From contig JADJMA010000024.1 in NCBI GenBank assembly GCA_016709845.1, positions 14,990 through 78,989 of the forward strand: a stretch of 64,000 nt of DNA. The letters are read 5' to 3'. Below, piece by piece: positions 18,326 to 27,197 of this stretch. Numbering within the stretch: the stretch's first letter is position 1; the number at the start of each line of letters is the position of its first letter. Position numbers and translations under genes: made by a program. Origin of the DNA: Flammeovirgaceae bacterium. Its GTDB lineage: Bacteria > Bacteroidota > Bacteroidia > Cytophagales > Cyclobacteriaceae. Under the pieces are notes generated by a model. The model saw only the letters and a list, made by a program, of their open reading frames with translations. It had not been told where the DNA came from and ran no database searches.

Positions 18326-20305
18326 ATGAAATTTCAGCGCAAGAAATACTCCAATGAAGTTCTCATCGCATTATATGAAGCTTTGCTTCGCCCGCGGTTA
18401 ATTGAAGAAAAGATGCTGATTTTACTTCGACAAAATAAAATCAGTAAATGGTTTAGCGGTATCGGGCAGGAAGCCATCTCCGTAGGTATTACGCAGGCTC
18501 TCGATAAAGATGAATATATCTTGCCGATGCACCGAAACCTGGGGGTTTTTACGGGTCGCGAATTACCCTTTACCCGGCTTTTCGCGCAATGGCAAGGCAC
18601 CCCGATGGGCTACACCAAAGGCCGCGACCGATCTTTCCATTTCGGTACTAACGAACACCACATTGTGGGTATGATCTCGCACCTAGGGCCTCAAAATGGC
18701 GTAGCCGATGGTATTGCCCTGGGCACGCAATTAAGAAATGAGAAAAAAGTTACTGTCGTTTTTAATGGCGATGGCGGTACCAGCCAGGGAGATTTTCATG
18801 AAGCGATAAACGTTGCGGCTGTTTGGAACTTGCCTGTGATCTTTGTGGTAGAAAACAATGGCTACGGTCTGTCAACACCCAGCCGCGAACAATTTAAATG
18901 CAAACAATTTATTGACAAGGCTATCGGCTATGGAATAAAAGGAGTTCAGGTTGATGGCAATAATATTCTGGAAGTGTTTGATACTGTAAACACGCTCGCC
19001 ACAAACATGCGTAAAAACCCGGAACCTGTATTATTGGAATGTATAACATTTAGAATGCGCGGCCATGAGGAAGCATCGGGCACCAAGTATGTTCCGAAAA
19101 AACTGATGGACGAATGGGCTAAAAAAGATCCAATTAGTAACTACGAACAGTTTCTGATTAAGGAAAAAATTATAGAACAAAAATTTGCAGATACCACTCG
19201 TAAGAAAATAAAAAGCGAAATAGAAGCCGGGCTGGAAGAAGCATTTAAGGAAACGTTGCCAGTACCGGATACCGAGCTGGAGCTTAAGGATGTCTATGCT
19301 CCTTATGTTGAATCGATTGTTTCACCAAAATCAGAAAAAAAATCCGAACGAAGATTTATTGATGCCATCAGTGACGGCCTGCGGCAAAGTATGGAACGCC
19401 ATGATAACCTCGTGTTGATGGGGCAGGACATTGCCGACTATGGTGGCGTGTTTAAAATCACCGAAGGGTTTGTAGAAAAGTTTGGAAAAGATAGAGTACG
19501 CAACACGCCCTTGTGCGAAGCCGCCATTCTAGGCACTAGTTTAGGTCTATCTATCAAAGGCATGAAAGCGATGGTGGAAATGCAATTCGCGGACTTTGTT
19601 ACAGAGGGCTTTAATCAAATAATAAACAATCTCGCTAAAACACATTGGCGGTGGGGTCAGGCTGTTGATGTAGTGGTACGCATGCCAACGGGTGCGGGCA
19701 CCGCTGCGGGTCCGTTTCATAGCCAAAGTAATGAAGCGTGGTTTTTTCACACACCCGGATTAAAAATTGTATACCCTTCCAATCCTTACGATGCCAAAGG
19801 ATTATTGTGCGCTGCGTTGGAAGATCCTAATCCGTATTTATTCTTTGAACACAAAGTCCTTTACCGGTCTATCAAAGATCAAATTCCTGACGATTATTAT
19901 ACGATTGAAGTTGGTAAGGCCAAGTTGATAGGTGAAGGCAATGATCTTTCTATCATTACCTATGGAATGGGAGTGCATTGGGCTAAAGAAATATTGACGG
20001 CTATGCCGGATGTAAGTGCCGATCTTCTTGACTTGCGAACTCTTTTACCGTGGGACAAAGAAGCGGTTATGGAAACCGTGAAGAAGACAGGTCGGGTTCT
20101 TATTTTTCATGAAGACACATTAACTGGTGGAATTGGTGGAGAAATAGCCGCCTGGATTGGAGAGCATGCTTTCAATTATCTCGATGGACCCGTATTTCGG
20201 GAAGCCAGCTTAGATACCGCCATACCTTTTGCCGCTACTCTCGAGCAAAATTTTCTACCTAAAGGGAGATTAAAATCCCGAATTGAAGAGCTGCTAAAAT
20301 TCTAA
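18326..20305 (+). CDS. 2-oxo acid dehydrogenase E1, fused alpha and beta subunits
   Basis: This thiamine-diphosphate enzyme decarboxylates branched-chain 2-oxo acids (or related acids) and passes the acyl group to E2 lipoamide. The first 330 residues are the alpha subunit, with the ThDP/Mg motif GDGGTSQGDFHEAINVAAVW near 148 and VENNGYGLSTP. After a linker rich in Lys and Ser (about 330-345) comes the beta subunit, with GQDIADYGGVFKIT, PLCEAAILGTSLG and MPTGAGTAAGPFHSQSNEAW. The total of 659 residues matches the fused form common in Bacteroidota, in which E2 and E3 are coded elsewhere. The frame is intact. Confidence 0.92.
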   Translation: MKFQRKKYSNEVLIALYEALLRPRLIEEKMLILLRQNKISKWFSGIGQEAISVGITQALDKDEYILPMHRNLGVFTGRELPFTRLFAQWQGTPMGYTKGRDRSFHFGTNEHHIVGMISHLGPQNGVADGIALGTQLRNEKKVTVVFNGDGGTSQGDFHEAINVAAVWNLPVIFVVENNGYGLSTPSREQFKCKQFIDKAIGYGIKGVQVDGNNILEVFDTVNTLATNMRKNPEPVLLECITFRMRGHEEASGTKYVPKKLMDEWAKKDPISNYEQFLIKEKIIEQKFADTTRKKIKSEIEAGLEEAFKETLPVPDTELELKDVYAPYVESIVSPKSEKKSERRFIDAISDGLRQSMERHDNLVLMGQDIADYGGVFKITEGFVEKFGKDRVRNTPLCEAAILGTSLGLSIKGMKAMVEMQFADFVTEGFNQIINNLAKTHWRWGQAVDVVVRMPTGAGTAAGPFHSQSNEAWFFHTPGLKIVYPSNPYDAKGLLCAALEDPNPYLFFEHKVLYRSIKDQIPDDYYTIEVGKAKLIGEGNDLSIITYGMGVHWAKEILTAMPDVSADLLDLRTLLPWDKEAVMETVKKTGRVLIFHEDTLTGGIGGEIAAWIGEHAFNYLDGPVFREASLDTAIPFAATLEQNFLPKGRLKSRIEELLKF

Positions 20306-20385
20306 GCAACAATTGTCGTTATAAACCATTATAGAGGAAGAACATTGCTTTTTTCCTTATCTTAGCCTGTTTATAGCATATTAAA

Positions 20386-23016
20386 TTGAAGCCTGCTAAA
20401 GAAATAGTGAACCCAGTAAGCAAACGCCTGATATTTTGGGGGTCGTTGCTGGTTTTGTTCTTTCTTTCTTCCCACCTCAATGCGCAGGATAAAAAACCAA
20501 TTAATAATAAGGGGGTAATTCGTCAGATGAAGGCGAAATCCATGTCACGCAAGGAGAAAGCAACCACCAAAGATATTGCCGGAAAAAAATTGCGCACCCG
20601 CAACGAGTCTTCTGCACAACGAGCCGTGTATTCTTCCAGTTCGCCCTATAAAAACAAAAGAAGATCGGGGGGCGATCAGGTTGGTAAGCCGATTGGTGGC
20701 AATGCCCCGCGTATTCGCTCTAGTTCCGCAGCGCATGCTCGCGCGAATGTATATCCTCAAAAAGGGCCGTTTATTAATCACAATTCAAAAAAACCTGAGC
20801 AAGCATATTCTAACAAGCGTGAGCTTTCACGGTTAGCACGTTTACAAACCCGACAAGAGCCTCCCGGTAAAAAGAAACGGGTTACTCCACGATCGGGATC
20901 GCAAGCCTACGTTACCCGCGGACGCAAGAATGTTTATTGGGGAAAATTTTCTAAAGGAGAACGCGCATTTACAACAGACATTGCAGGTAGACCCTTGCGT
21001 GCGCGTAATTTCAGAACCCCGGCTAATCCAATTATTAAAGCACCTGATCCTTACTATGGTCGTAAACAAACCGGTGATCGTGCCTATTCAGGAACGTATC
21101 GTTCGGGCTATAAAACTGCCACGAGACGTGGAGAATTACCCTGGAAAGGTGACGTTTCCGGGCAGCCTATTCGAAAGAGTAAAGGAAGAGATAATCAGGT
21201 AGCTGGTGTGCCCGGTTCTGGTCCACGGATAAGACCAGGATTTAGTGCCAACTACATGAAGAAAGATTTTTCACGCTTGCGCGGAATAAAACCTGAAAAA
21301 GGAGGCGGAAGCGTTACCGGAAAATACAGATCAAATCAACCGCTAACTCCTAAAGCACCAGGTATAGGCGCAAACTATATGCGTCAGGATCAAAATAAGT
21401 TACGAGGTATTAAGCCTGTGAAAGGCGGAGGTTCCGTGACCGGTAAATTCAAATCCAATCAACCACTCAGTGCACGGGCACCGGGCATTGGAGCCTCGTA
21501 TATGAAAAAAGATCTTGGCAAACTACGAGGTATTAAACCTACCAAAGGCGGAGGCGGTAGCATTAGTGCTCAAATGAAAAAAGGTAGAAATACTCCGTTA
21601 GGTGCTCGTCCGCCAGCTAACCCAAGCGTAGCTAATAAAATGGGCAATTTCTCAGGAAATATTCGCTCAGTTAGACCGCCAAAAGGTGGTGGTAGTGTGA
21701 GCGGACAGCTAAAGAAAACCACTACCACGCCCTTGCCTGTACGCGCGCCATTAGATCAACGCGCAGCCAATTACCAAGACAAGTACCAAGGGTTTATAAA
21801 ACGTAACCGGGTTTCTGAAGGCTTTAGTCAGGATGGATTAAGTTATTCGGGTAGCCTTAAAGCACGAAGACCTCCAAAAGGTGGTGGCAGCATAAGTGGT
21901 CACGTTTGGAACAATGACAATAAACCGCTCGCGGGGACAGCGCCTGGTGGATCGGCCAATAAGATTGATAGATATCAAGGTGACTTAACCTTAGTTCGGA
22001 AATCTTTTAGTCGGGATGGTTACGACTTCTCGGGCTATAACAAAACCAGGAAACCTTTGAAAGGAGGAGGCAGCATAAGTGGCCAGGTTTGGAACAACAA
22101 TAATAAGCCGCTCACGGGCACAGCACCTGGTGGATCGGCCAATAAGATTGATAGATATCAAGGTGACTTAACCTTAGTTCGGAAATCTTTTAGTCGGGAT
22201 GGTTACGACTTCTCGGGTTATAATAAAACCAAAAAGCCAGAAAAAGGTGGTGGTAGTGTTAGTGGAAAACTTTGGAATAATAATGGTGAACCCTTACCTG
22301 TAAGAATGCCCTCTGGAGATCAGGCAGGAGATATAAACTACTCTGGAAAAACCCGGTTACCCAGATTCAAACGTGAGTATGTTCGCAATCCAAATGCTGT
22401 TGAACCCGCCTTGAAAAAACATAGTCCTTACGAAACAGTTTATCAGGTTAATGGCCTGATGGTTCGCGTTAAGCAAAAGGAAACAGAAACAAAACCGAAA
22501 GCAGTTAAGGGGTCAATGCCTGGCGTTCCACCCAGCAAAGCTTCTGTTAAAGCCGGTGAATACGGTGGTACGATGAAAGTTTATTGGGAATATGCGCACA
22601 ATCCAAGCAGTGCAGACGGAGCCCAGAAAACAATAAAATATTCCAAATCATTTAAGGAGGCTACCGAGTTTGGTGGTAAAACCAGACTTAATAAAAACAT
22701 TCGTCACAATCCTAATAGTAGTCGTGATGCCTTGATGGTTATAGCCCCGGGCCGAGCGTATGCCCGCATTGGCGACTTCCAGGGAAATATCAAAATGAAT
22801 AAGTTCAATCACAACAAGCATTTTCCTGATGCCACGTTTGCCCATGGCAAAGGAAATAATGTGAAGGAAGAACGAACTATCGTAACCGATGTTAAATTAT
22901 TGTGGACAAAGCTATTTAAGAAAAATAGTACTCAGCCCGATGCCGTTAAAGACAAAGTAAGAAGGCCCCGGTACGATAAGAACGAGAAAGAATTGTGGAA
23001 AGATCTTTACCATTAG
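20386..23016 (+). CDS. secreted repeat protein with KGGGS modules
   Basis: The frame begins at TTG 20386, and a hydrophobic segment (FWGSLLVLFFLSSHLNAQ, about residues 17-34) ending in Ala-Gln looks like a signal peptide. The mature protein of about 840 residues is very basic and contains at least eight copies of a motif close to KPxKGGGSxSGxxW(N)NNxxPL, spaced 40-61 residues apart, plus variants such as RGIKPTKGGGGSISAQ. It has few hydrophobic runs and almost no Cys, so it is probably extended or repetitive-beta and sits in the envelope or outside the cell. Two copies are nearly identical 61-residue units. I do not recognise a functional family. The next gene, ytxJ, starts five bases after the stop. 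Confidence 0.75.
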   Translation: MKPAKEIVNPVSKRLIFWGSLLVLFFLSSHLNAQDKKPINNKGVIRQMKAKSMSRKEKATTKDIAGKKLRTRNESSAQRAVYSSSSPYKNKRRSGGDQVGKPIGGNAPRIRSSSAAHARANVYPQKGPFINHNSKKPEQAYSNKRELSRLARLQTRQEPPGKKKRVTPRSGSQAYVTRGRKNVYWGKFSKGERAFTTDIAGRPLRARNFRTPANPIIKAPDPYYGRKQTGDRAYSGTYRSGYKTATRRGELPWKGDVSGQPIRKSKGRDNQVAGVPGSGPRIRPGFSANYMKKDFSRLRGIKPEKGGGSVTGKYRSNQPLTPKAPGIGANYMRQDQNKLRGIKPVKGGGSVTGKFKSNQPLSARAPGIGASYMKKDLGKLRGIKPTKGGGGSISAQMKKGRNTPLGARPPANPSVANKMGNFSGNIRSVRPPKGGGSVSGQLKKTTTTPLPVRAPLDQRAANYQDKYQGFIKRNRVSEGFSQDGLSYSGSLKARRPPKGGGSISGHVWNNDNKPLAGTAPGGSANKIDRYQGDLTLVRKSFSRDGYDFSGYNKTRKPLKGGGSISGQVWNNNNKPLTGTAPGGSANKIDRYQGDLTLVRKSFSRDGYDFSGYNKTKKPEKGGGSVSGKLWNNNGEPLPVRMPSGDQAGDINYSGKTRLPRFKREYVRNPNAVEPALKKHSPYETVYQVNGLMVRVKQKETETKPKAVKGSMPGVPPSKASVKAGEYGGTMKVYWEYAHNPSSADGAQKTIKYSKSFKEATEFGGKTRLNKNIRHNPNSSRDALMVIAPGRAYARIGDFQGNIKMNKFNHNKHFPDATFAHGKGNNVKEERTIVTDVKLLWTKLFKKNSTQPDAVKDKVRRPRYDKNEKELWKDLYH
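21868..22233 (+). repeat. two tandem 183-bp units inside the KGGGS gene
   Basis: Units 21868-22050 and 22051-22233 each encode 61 residues and differ at only a few positions. The stretch from AAGATTGATAGATATCAAGG (21961 and 22144) onward for about 70 bases is identical. The near identity points to a recent duplication or repeat homogenisation, and copy number may vary between strains. Confidence 0.9.
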
Positions 23017-23020
23017 AATT

Positions 23021-23380
23021 ATGAATTGGACTAAATTAGTTTCTAAAGAACAACTGGAAAGCATTCAGAAAGAATCTCAAAATCACCCTGTAGTTATTTT
23101 CAAGCACAGTACAAGTTGCTCCGTAAGTAAAGCCAGTCTGGCCCGGTTAGAGCGAAATTGGAAAGTAGACGATCTACCTGAGGTACCGCTTTATTTATTG
23201 GATTTGCTTAGCTACCGCGATATCTCCAACGCTATTGCCAAAACCTTTCAGGTACATCACGAATCTCCTCAGGTTTTAATTATTAAAAATGGGCAATCTG
23301 TTTACGATAAGTCTCATTTTGACATAGACTTTTCAGGTATAAAAAATGCAATAAAGAATACTTCAGAACCCAGCAACTAA
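23021..23380 (+). CDS. ytxJ: bacillithiol-system redox protein YtxJ (BrxC-like)
   Basis: A 119-residue thioredoxin-fold protein. The active-site region is IFKHSTSCSVSKASL near residue 28: the second redox Cys of the usual CxxC is replaced, as is typical for the monothiol YtxJ family that removes bacillithiol from mixed disulfides. LLDLLSYRDISNAIAKTFQV and the cis-Pro segment HESPQVLIIKNG complete the fold. Together with bshC at 9878 it shows that this organism uses bacillithiol. The start is five bases behind the repeat-protein stop. Confidence 0.85.
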   Translation: MNWTKLVSKEQLESIQKESQNHPVVIFKHSTSCSVSKASLARLERNWKVDDLPEVPLYLLDLLSYRDISNAIAKTFQVHHESPQVLIIKNGQSVYDKSHFDIDFSGIKNAIKNTSEPSN

Positions 23381-23490
23381 AATCATCTGCTGGTCTGAAG
23401 GGCTAACACTTAGTGAGACATCGCCTTCGGGATTCAAAACAGAGTTATTATTTCTGTGTTAGTTCTTTTACCTTTATCTTTCTAATCAAA

Positions 23491-24234
23491 ATGAAATCCT
23501 TAAGAGCACTTCAGTTTATGATGGTTTGTGGATGCTTGGCAGCAACCGCTCCCTCCTATGCTCAAACTCAGGATGTTTACGAATACGATTCAGAATTTAC
23601 TTGGGGAATCAATAAAAACTCCGCAGGCGGACTGATCGGTGGTTTTACATTTAAGAAGGCTCGCAAGCGCAAGGAAAATATACTTGAAACTTTCGGGTTG
23701 GAAATAATGAATGTTAAGAGTCCGCAGGAAGCAAGACATAGCTCGGGCTATACCGGCAATTATTTCATTTTTGGAAAAAGTAACTACCTGTATAGTTTCC
23801 GGTTTCAATATGGCCGGGATTATATCTTATTTACCAAGGCGCCTCAGCAAGGTGTAGAAATCAAGGCCGTACTGGCCGCTGGCCCCTCTTTAGGCGTTAT
23901 AGCCCCCTACTATATTGAGCGTACGGTCGACAATAGTTTTTTTACTTCTGTACATGAACAATATGACCCGAACAATCCTAATCATGCCTACAACAATATT
24001 TTAGGAACAGGTAATCTCTTTGAAGGATTGGGTGAATCCAGCTTAACAGTTGGATTAAATGTTAAGGCGGCTTTAAACTTTGAACTTGGCTATCTGAAGA
24101 GTCAGGTTACCGGCTTTGAAGTCGGTTTTTTAGTTGATTCTTATATTAACGAAGTTACCCTGGTGCCTACAGCAAAAAATAAAGCGGTATTCCCAACCGT
24201 GTTTTTTACATTATTCTATGGCAATCGTAAGTAA
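23491..24234 (+). CDS. secreted or outer-membrane beta-rich protein of unknown function
   Basis: Starting at ATG 23491, the product has a signal peptide (MKSLRALQFMMVCGCLAATA, cleaved after SYAQ) and about 220 mature residues. These are rich in alternating hydrophobic and polar strands: FTWGINKNSAGGLIGGFTFK, YLYSFRFQYGRDYILF, LTVGLNVKAALNFELGYLKS and a final strand VFPTVFFTLFYGNRK that ends in an aromatic-rich tail. This is the look of a small outer-membrane barrel. The open frame could extend upstream to 23413, but the internal ATG gives a proper signal peptide. I do not recognise a named family. It lies upstream of tonB, and there may be a functional link to the envelope. Confidence 0.7.
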   Translation: MKSLRALQFMMVCGCLAATAPSYAQTQDVYEYDSEFTWGINKNSAGGLIGGFTFKKARKRKENILETFGLEIMNVKSPQEARHSSGYTGNYFIFGKSNYLYSFRFQYGRDYILFTKAPQQGVEIKAVLAAGPSLGVIAPYYIERTVDNSFFTSVHEQYDPNNPNHAYNNILGTGNLFEGLGESSLTVGLNVKAALNFELGYLKSQVTGFEVGFLVDSYINEVTLVPTAKNKAVFPTVFFTLFYGNRK

Positions 24235-24293
24235 TTACGATTAAAAATTTCTTGTTTTTATGTGACTGGGTGGGCATAAGTGCATTCTATTAT

Positions 24294-24301
24294 TATATTT
24301 G
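24294..24301 (+). promoter_or_regulatory. possible -7 element before tonB
   Basis: TATATTTG matches the Bacteroidota -7 consensus TAnnTTTG and lies 26 bases before the tonB ATG. I see no good TTTG at the expected distance upstream, so the call rests on the -7 box alone. Confidence 0.3.
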
Positions 24302-24327
24302 AGATTCTAAACCACAATTTACGTTGT

Positions 24328-25002
24328 ATGGAAGCGAAAAAGACAGATAAGGCCGATTTAACAACAAAGACAAGTCTCTTTTTTAGTATTGGCTTATTAG
24401 TTACAATGGCCTTGGTTTTCATGGCCTTTGAATGGAAGAGCTACGAAGACGACTTAGTCGACTTACAAGGCAAGAACACAAACATTTTTGAAGAAATGTT
24501 AGAGGTTCCGCCCACAGAACAACCCCCACCACCCGCTCCTATTATTCAGCAACGACAAATTGTGGAAGTGCCCGATGAGGAAGCAATCAAAGAAGATCTT
24601 AACCTTAAGTTTGACGTTGAGGTAACCGAGGAAACGAAAGTGGAACAGGTTATTGTTGCTCCTGTTGAAGAGAAAGAAGATGTCGAGCAGATCTTTAGTG
24701 TGGTTGAAGAATCTGCTGAACCTAAAGGAGGTATGGGTGCTTTCTATAAATATGTAGGCGATAAAATTAAATATCCTGCGCAAGCCCGAAGAATGGGTGT
24801 CGAAGGACGCGTGTTCGTTGAATTCGTTGTAAATCGTGATGGTAGTATTGTTGATGTAAGAGCTCTTAAGGGTATTGGGGCCGGTTGTGATGAAGAAGCT
24901 GTGCGAATTGTACAAAGTGCACCAGCCTGGAAGCCTGGCAAGCAAAGAGGAAAGCCTGTAAGACAAAAAATGGTTATCCCTATTATTTTCAAGTTGGGAT
25001 AA
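24328..25002 (+). CDS. energy transducer TonB
   Basis: TonB couples the proton-motive force at the inner membrane to TonB-dependent receptors in the outer membrane. Starting at ATG 24328 (MEAKKTDKADLTTKTSLFFS) the 224-residue protein has one N-terminal transmembrane helix (about residues 16-36), an acidic and Pro-rich periplasmic spacer with PPTEQPPPPAPI, and a C-terminal TonB domain (about 145-224) with YPAQARRMGVEGRVFVEF and PAWKPGKQRGKPVRQKM. A terminator follows directly. No exbB or exbD is adjacent, so this is one of probably several TonB paralogs. Confidence 0.9.
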   Translation: MEAKKTDKADLTTKTSLFFSIGLLVTMALVFMAFEWKSYEDDLVDLQGKNTNIFEEMLEVPPTEQPPPPAPIIQQRQIVEVPDEEAIKEDLNLKFDVEVTEETKVEQVIVAPVEEKEDVEQIFSVVEESAEPKGGMGAFYKYVGDKIKYPAQARRMGVEGRVFVEFVVNRDGSIVDVRALKGIGAGCDEEAVRIVQSAPAWKPGKQRGKPVRQKMVIPIIFKLG

Positions 25003-25022
25003 TTCCAAAATCAGAAATAAAT

Positions 25023-25053
25023 AAAAACCCTGACCTTTAGTCAGGGTTTTTTT
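25023..25053 (+). terminator. terminator after tonB
   Basis: AAACCCTGAC and GTCAGGGTTT form a perfect ten-base stem with a five-base loop and a following run of T. It begins 21 bases after the tonB stop. The A-tract on the left side could also let it work for the opposite strand. Confidence 0.88.
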
Positions 25054-25084
25054 ATTGCTATTGCGGAGGCTTAAAAAATGAATC

Positions 25085-25591
25085 CTATAGTTTCTTTTCT
25101 AATACAACAAACTCCAGTTTCATTTTGGGTTGGCCAAAACGCGGGTCAGTAAAGGCAAAGGGTTTTCGATCTCCGGTTAGTTGATAACCTTGGCGCACGT
25201 ACCAATCAATTAGTTCTTTTCGAACGGAAAGCACGGTCATAAAAATGGATTGACAGTTTTGCTTTTTGGCCTCCTCTTCCGCGGCAACAAGCAACTTCTT
25301 ACCAATGCCTTTGCCTTGCAGGTGTGGGCGAACAGTAAGCATGCCCAGATAAAGTTTACCTTTTTCGTTTCGTAATTCTACGCACCCAAGAATTTGATCG
25401 CCTTCTGTGTATTTAAATAATGTAGTACCTGGCGTTTGAATTAACTCAACGATAGCAGCAGCATCGGTGCGGGTTCCATCCAAAAGATCGGCCTCGGTGG
25501 TCCAACCTTGGCGGGATGAATCGCCCCGATAGGCTGAGTTAACCAGCGTGTTTAGTTCATGGGCATCTTCAACAACGGCTTTGGTGATCAT
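25085..25591 (-). CDS. GNAT family N-acetyltransferase
   Basis: Starting at ATG 25591 (MITKAVVEDAHELNTLVNSA) this is a 168-residue GNAT acyltransferase. Motif A, which binds the acetyl-CoA pyrophosphate, is LTVRPHLQGKGIGKKLLVAA (about residues 91-110). The preceding strand EKGKLYLGM and the C-terminal IDWYVRQGYQLTG are also typical. The acceptor substrate cannot be predicted. The frame could start at 25624, but the internal ATG gives the usual family N-terminus. It is isolated between tonB and the aminopeptidase gene. Confidence 0.82.
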   Translation of the reverse strand: MITKAVVEDAHELNTLVNSAYRGDSSRQGWTTEADLLDGTRTDAAAIVELIQTPGTTLFKYTEGDQILGCVELRNEKGKLYLGMLTVRPHLQGKGIGKKLLVAAEEEAKKQNCQSIFMTVLSVRKELIDWYVRQGYQLTGDRKPFAFTDPRFGQPKMKLEFVVLEKKL

Positions 25592-25655
25592 AAAATTATG
25601 AGATAACATTAGGTGCCAGTCCAATCAAAACGGTCAAGACTCCTATTTAATTGGA

Positions 25656-27131
25656 TTAATTTCCTGACTTAGATTTTTCGTTCACCTTTTTTAAATCGGG
25701 CAATTCGAAATTATCAAATACTGATGGCAGTTTCATCATGTCTTCAATTTCTTTAACTGTGCGAGGCGCAATTTTTGAAAGATGTTCGTAGCCGTTTTTA
25801 GTGATTAGGTAATCATCTTCAATACGTACGGCAATGCCCCACCATTTTTTATCACACGCAGCATTATCGGGAATATAAATTCCGGGTTCAATAGTTACCG
25901 TATTATTTTCTTCCAGGTTTGGACCACCACGATCGTGCACATCTAATCCAATATGGTGACTAACTCCATGTGGAAAATAAAGATGCTTTTCGTCTTTCTT
26001 GATAATTCCTAATTCTACGAGCCCACGATTAACCACTGCCCGGCACGTATCTGTTAGCGCCTGACGCGGAGTACCGGGCTTCGTAATCTTCATCGCTTCT
26101 TCCTGAGCCTTTAGAACAAGTTCGTAAATTAATTTTTGCTCTGGTGAAAACTTTCCGTTCACTGGAATGTTACGTGTGATGTCAGCAGAGTAGCCATGAA
26201 ACTCGGCTCCCAAATCCATTAATATTAATTCTTTAGAAGTAACATTTGGTTTATAATTATCGATGTAATGCAGGATGCAGCCATTGTGCCCAGCACCTAC
26301 TATAGATGGATACCCAAGATCTTCGGCCTGGTATTTTTTAAAAACAAATTCGTGTATTCCCTGAATCTCGCGTTCAGACATCCCCGGTTTGATGGCCTTC
26401 ATCACTTCAATCTGTCCGATGCAAGAAATTGAGACTGCTTTTCTGACCAGTTCAATCTCTTCTTTGGTTTTGATGCCGCGGAGGTTGGCCATTTGTGTAG
26501 CCAGTTCTTTTGTATCCAGATTATTTTTTGGTGGCTCAACCGCTAAGGATGCCGCATTCCTTTCAGAATATTTCACTTTAGATTTAAACTGAATGATCAA
26601 GTCATATAAATCGGAAGAATCTCGCGGATTATCGCGTACGTCATTCTTAAAATCAAAGAAAAGTATCTTGTCGAATTTTGAGAAGTCTACATTATATCGG
26701 CTGAACTCACTATTATTAAACGCCTGCTGAAAACCTAACACATCTTTCGTGCCTTGTTCACCCAGCCTGCGGCCGGTCCACATTTCGCGCTGCGCATGGC
26801 GGGGTTGAACAAATAAAATTTCGTTGTAGGTGGAACCATTTGCTGCACGCTGCGAATCTTTAAAACAAAACAACAGGGCATCGGGTTCTTTATAGCCAGT
26901 AAGGTAATAGAAGTCCGGATCCTGATGATACACATACTCTACATCATTAGCGCGATTGCGAACGGCATTGGCAAAAAATACAGCTACTGAATTAGCGGGA
27001 AGATTGACCCTGAGTTTTGCCCTTCTTTCTTTATGAAAATCTTTCGAGAGAAAATCGTTGGGTAGATCAGAATCCTGGGCGATTGAGGCGATAGCCGTTA
27101 AGACAAAGAACAAACTGGTTACTATTCGCAT
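25656..27131 (-). CDS. exported aminopeptidase P-like Xaa-Pro peptidase (M24B)
   Basis: M24B peptidases release an N-terminal residue next to proline using two metal ions. From ATG 27131 the product has 491 residues. It begins with a signal peptide (MRIVTSLFFVLTAIASIAQ) and an AMP_N domain (about 30-170; YHQDPDFYYLTGYKEPDALL). The pita-bread catalytic domain has all five metal ligands: two Asp in LMDLGAEFHGYSADITRNI, His in YFPHGVSHHIGLDVHD, Glu in VTIEPGIYIP, and Glu in GIAVRIEDDYLIT. The export signal suggests periplasmic peptide digestion. The frame could run to 27197, but this start gives the clean signal peptide. Confidence 0.9.
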   Translation of the reverse strand: MRIVTSLFFVLTAIASIAQDSDLPNDFLSKDFHKERRAKLRVNLPANSVAVFFANAVRNRANDVEYVYHQDPDFYYLTGYKEPDALLFCFKDSQRAANGSTYNEILFVQPRHAQREMWTGRRLGEQGTKDVLGFQQAFNNSEFSRYNVDFSKFDKILFFDFKNDVRDNPRDSSDLYDLIIQFKSKVKYSERNAASLAVEPPKNNLDTKELATQMANLRGIKTKEEIELVRKAVSISCIGQIEVMKAIKPGMSEREIQGIHEFVFKKYQAEDLGYPSIVGAGHNGCILHYIDNYKPNVTSKELILMDLGAEFHGYSADITRNIPVNGKFSPEQKLIYELVLKAQEEAMKITKPGTPRQALTDTCRAVVNRGLVELGIIKKDEKHLYFPHGVSHHIGLDVHDRGGPNLEENNTVTIEPGIYIPDNAACDKKWWGIAVRIEDDYLITKNGYEHLSKIAPRTVKEIEDMMKLPSVFDNFELPDLKKVNEKSKSGN

Positions 27132-27197
27132 GAGATTTATTTTGTGAATTATAAATATATAAGCCATTACATTAATCCCAAAACAAATGGGCTCCAA

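Noticed and set aside
24499..25008. Long antisense frame over tonB
   Set aside because: It is the reverse complement of a clear TonB gene, with Phe/Asn/His-rich low-quality translation, and is a shadow.
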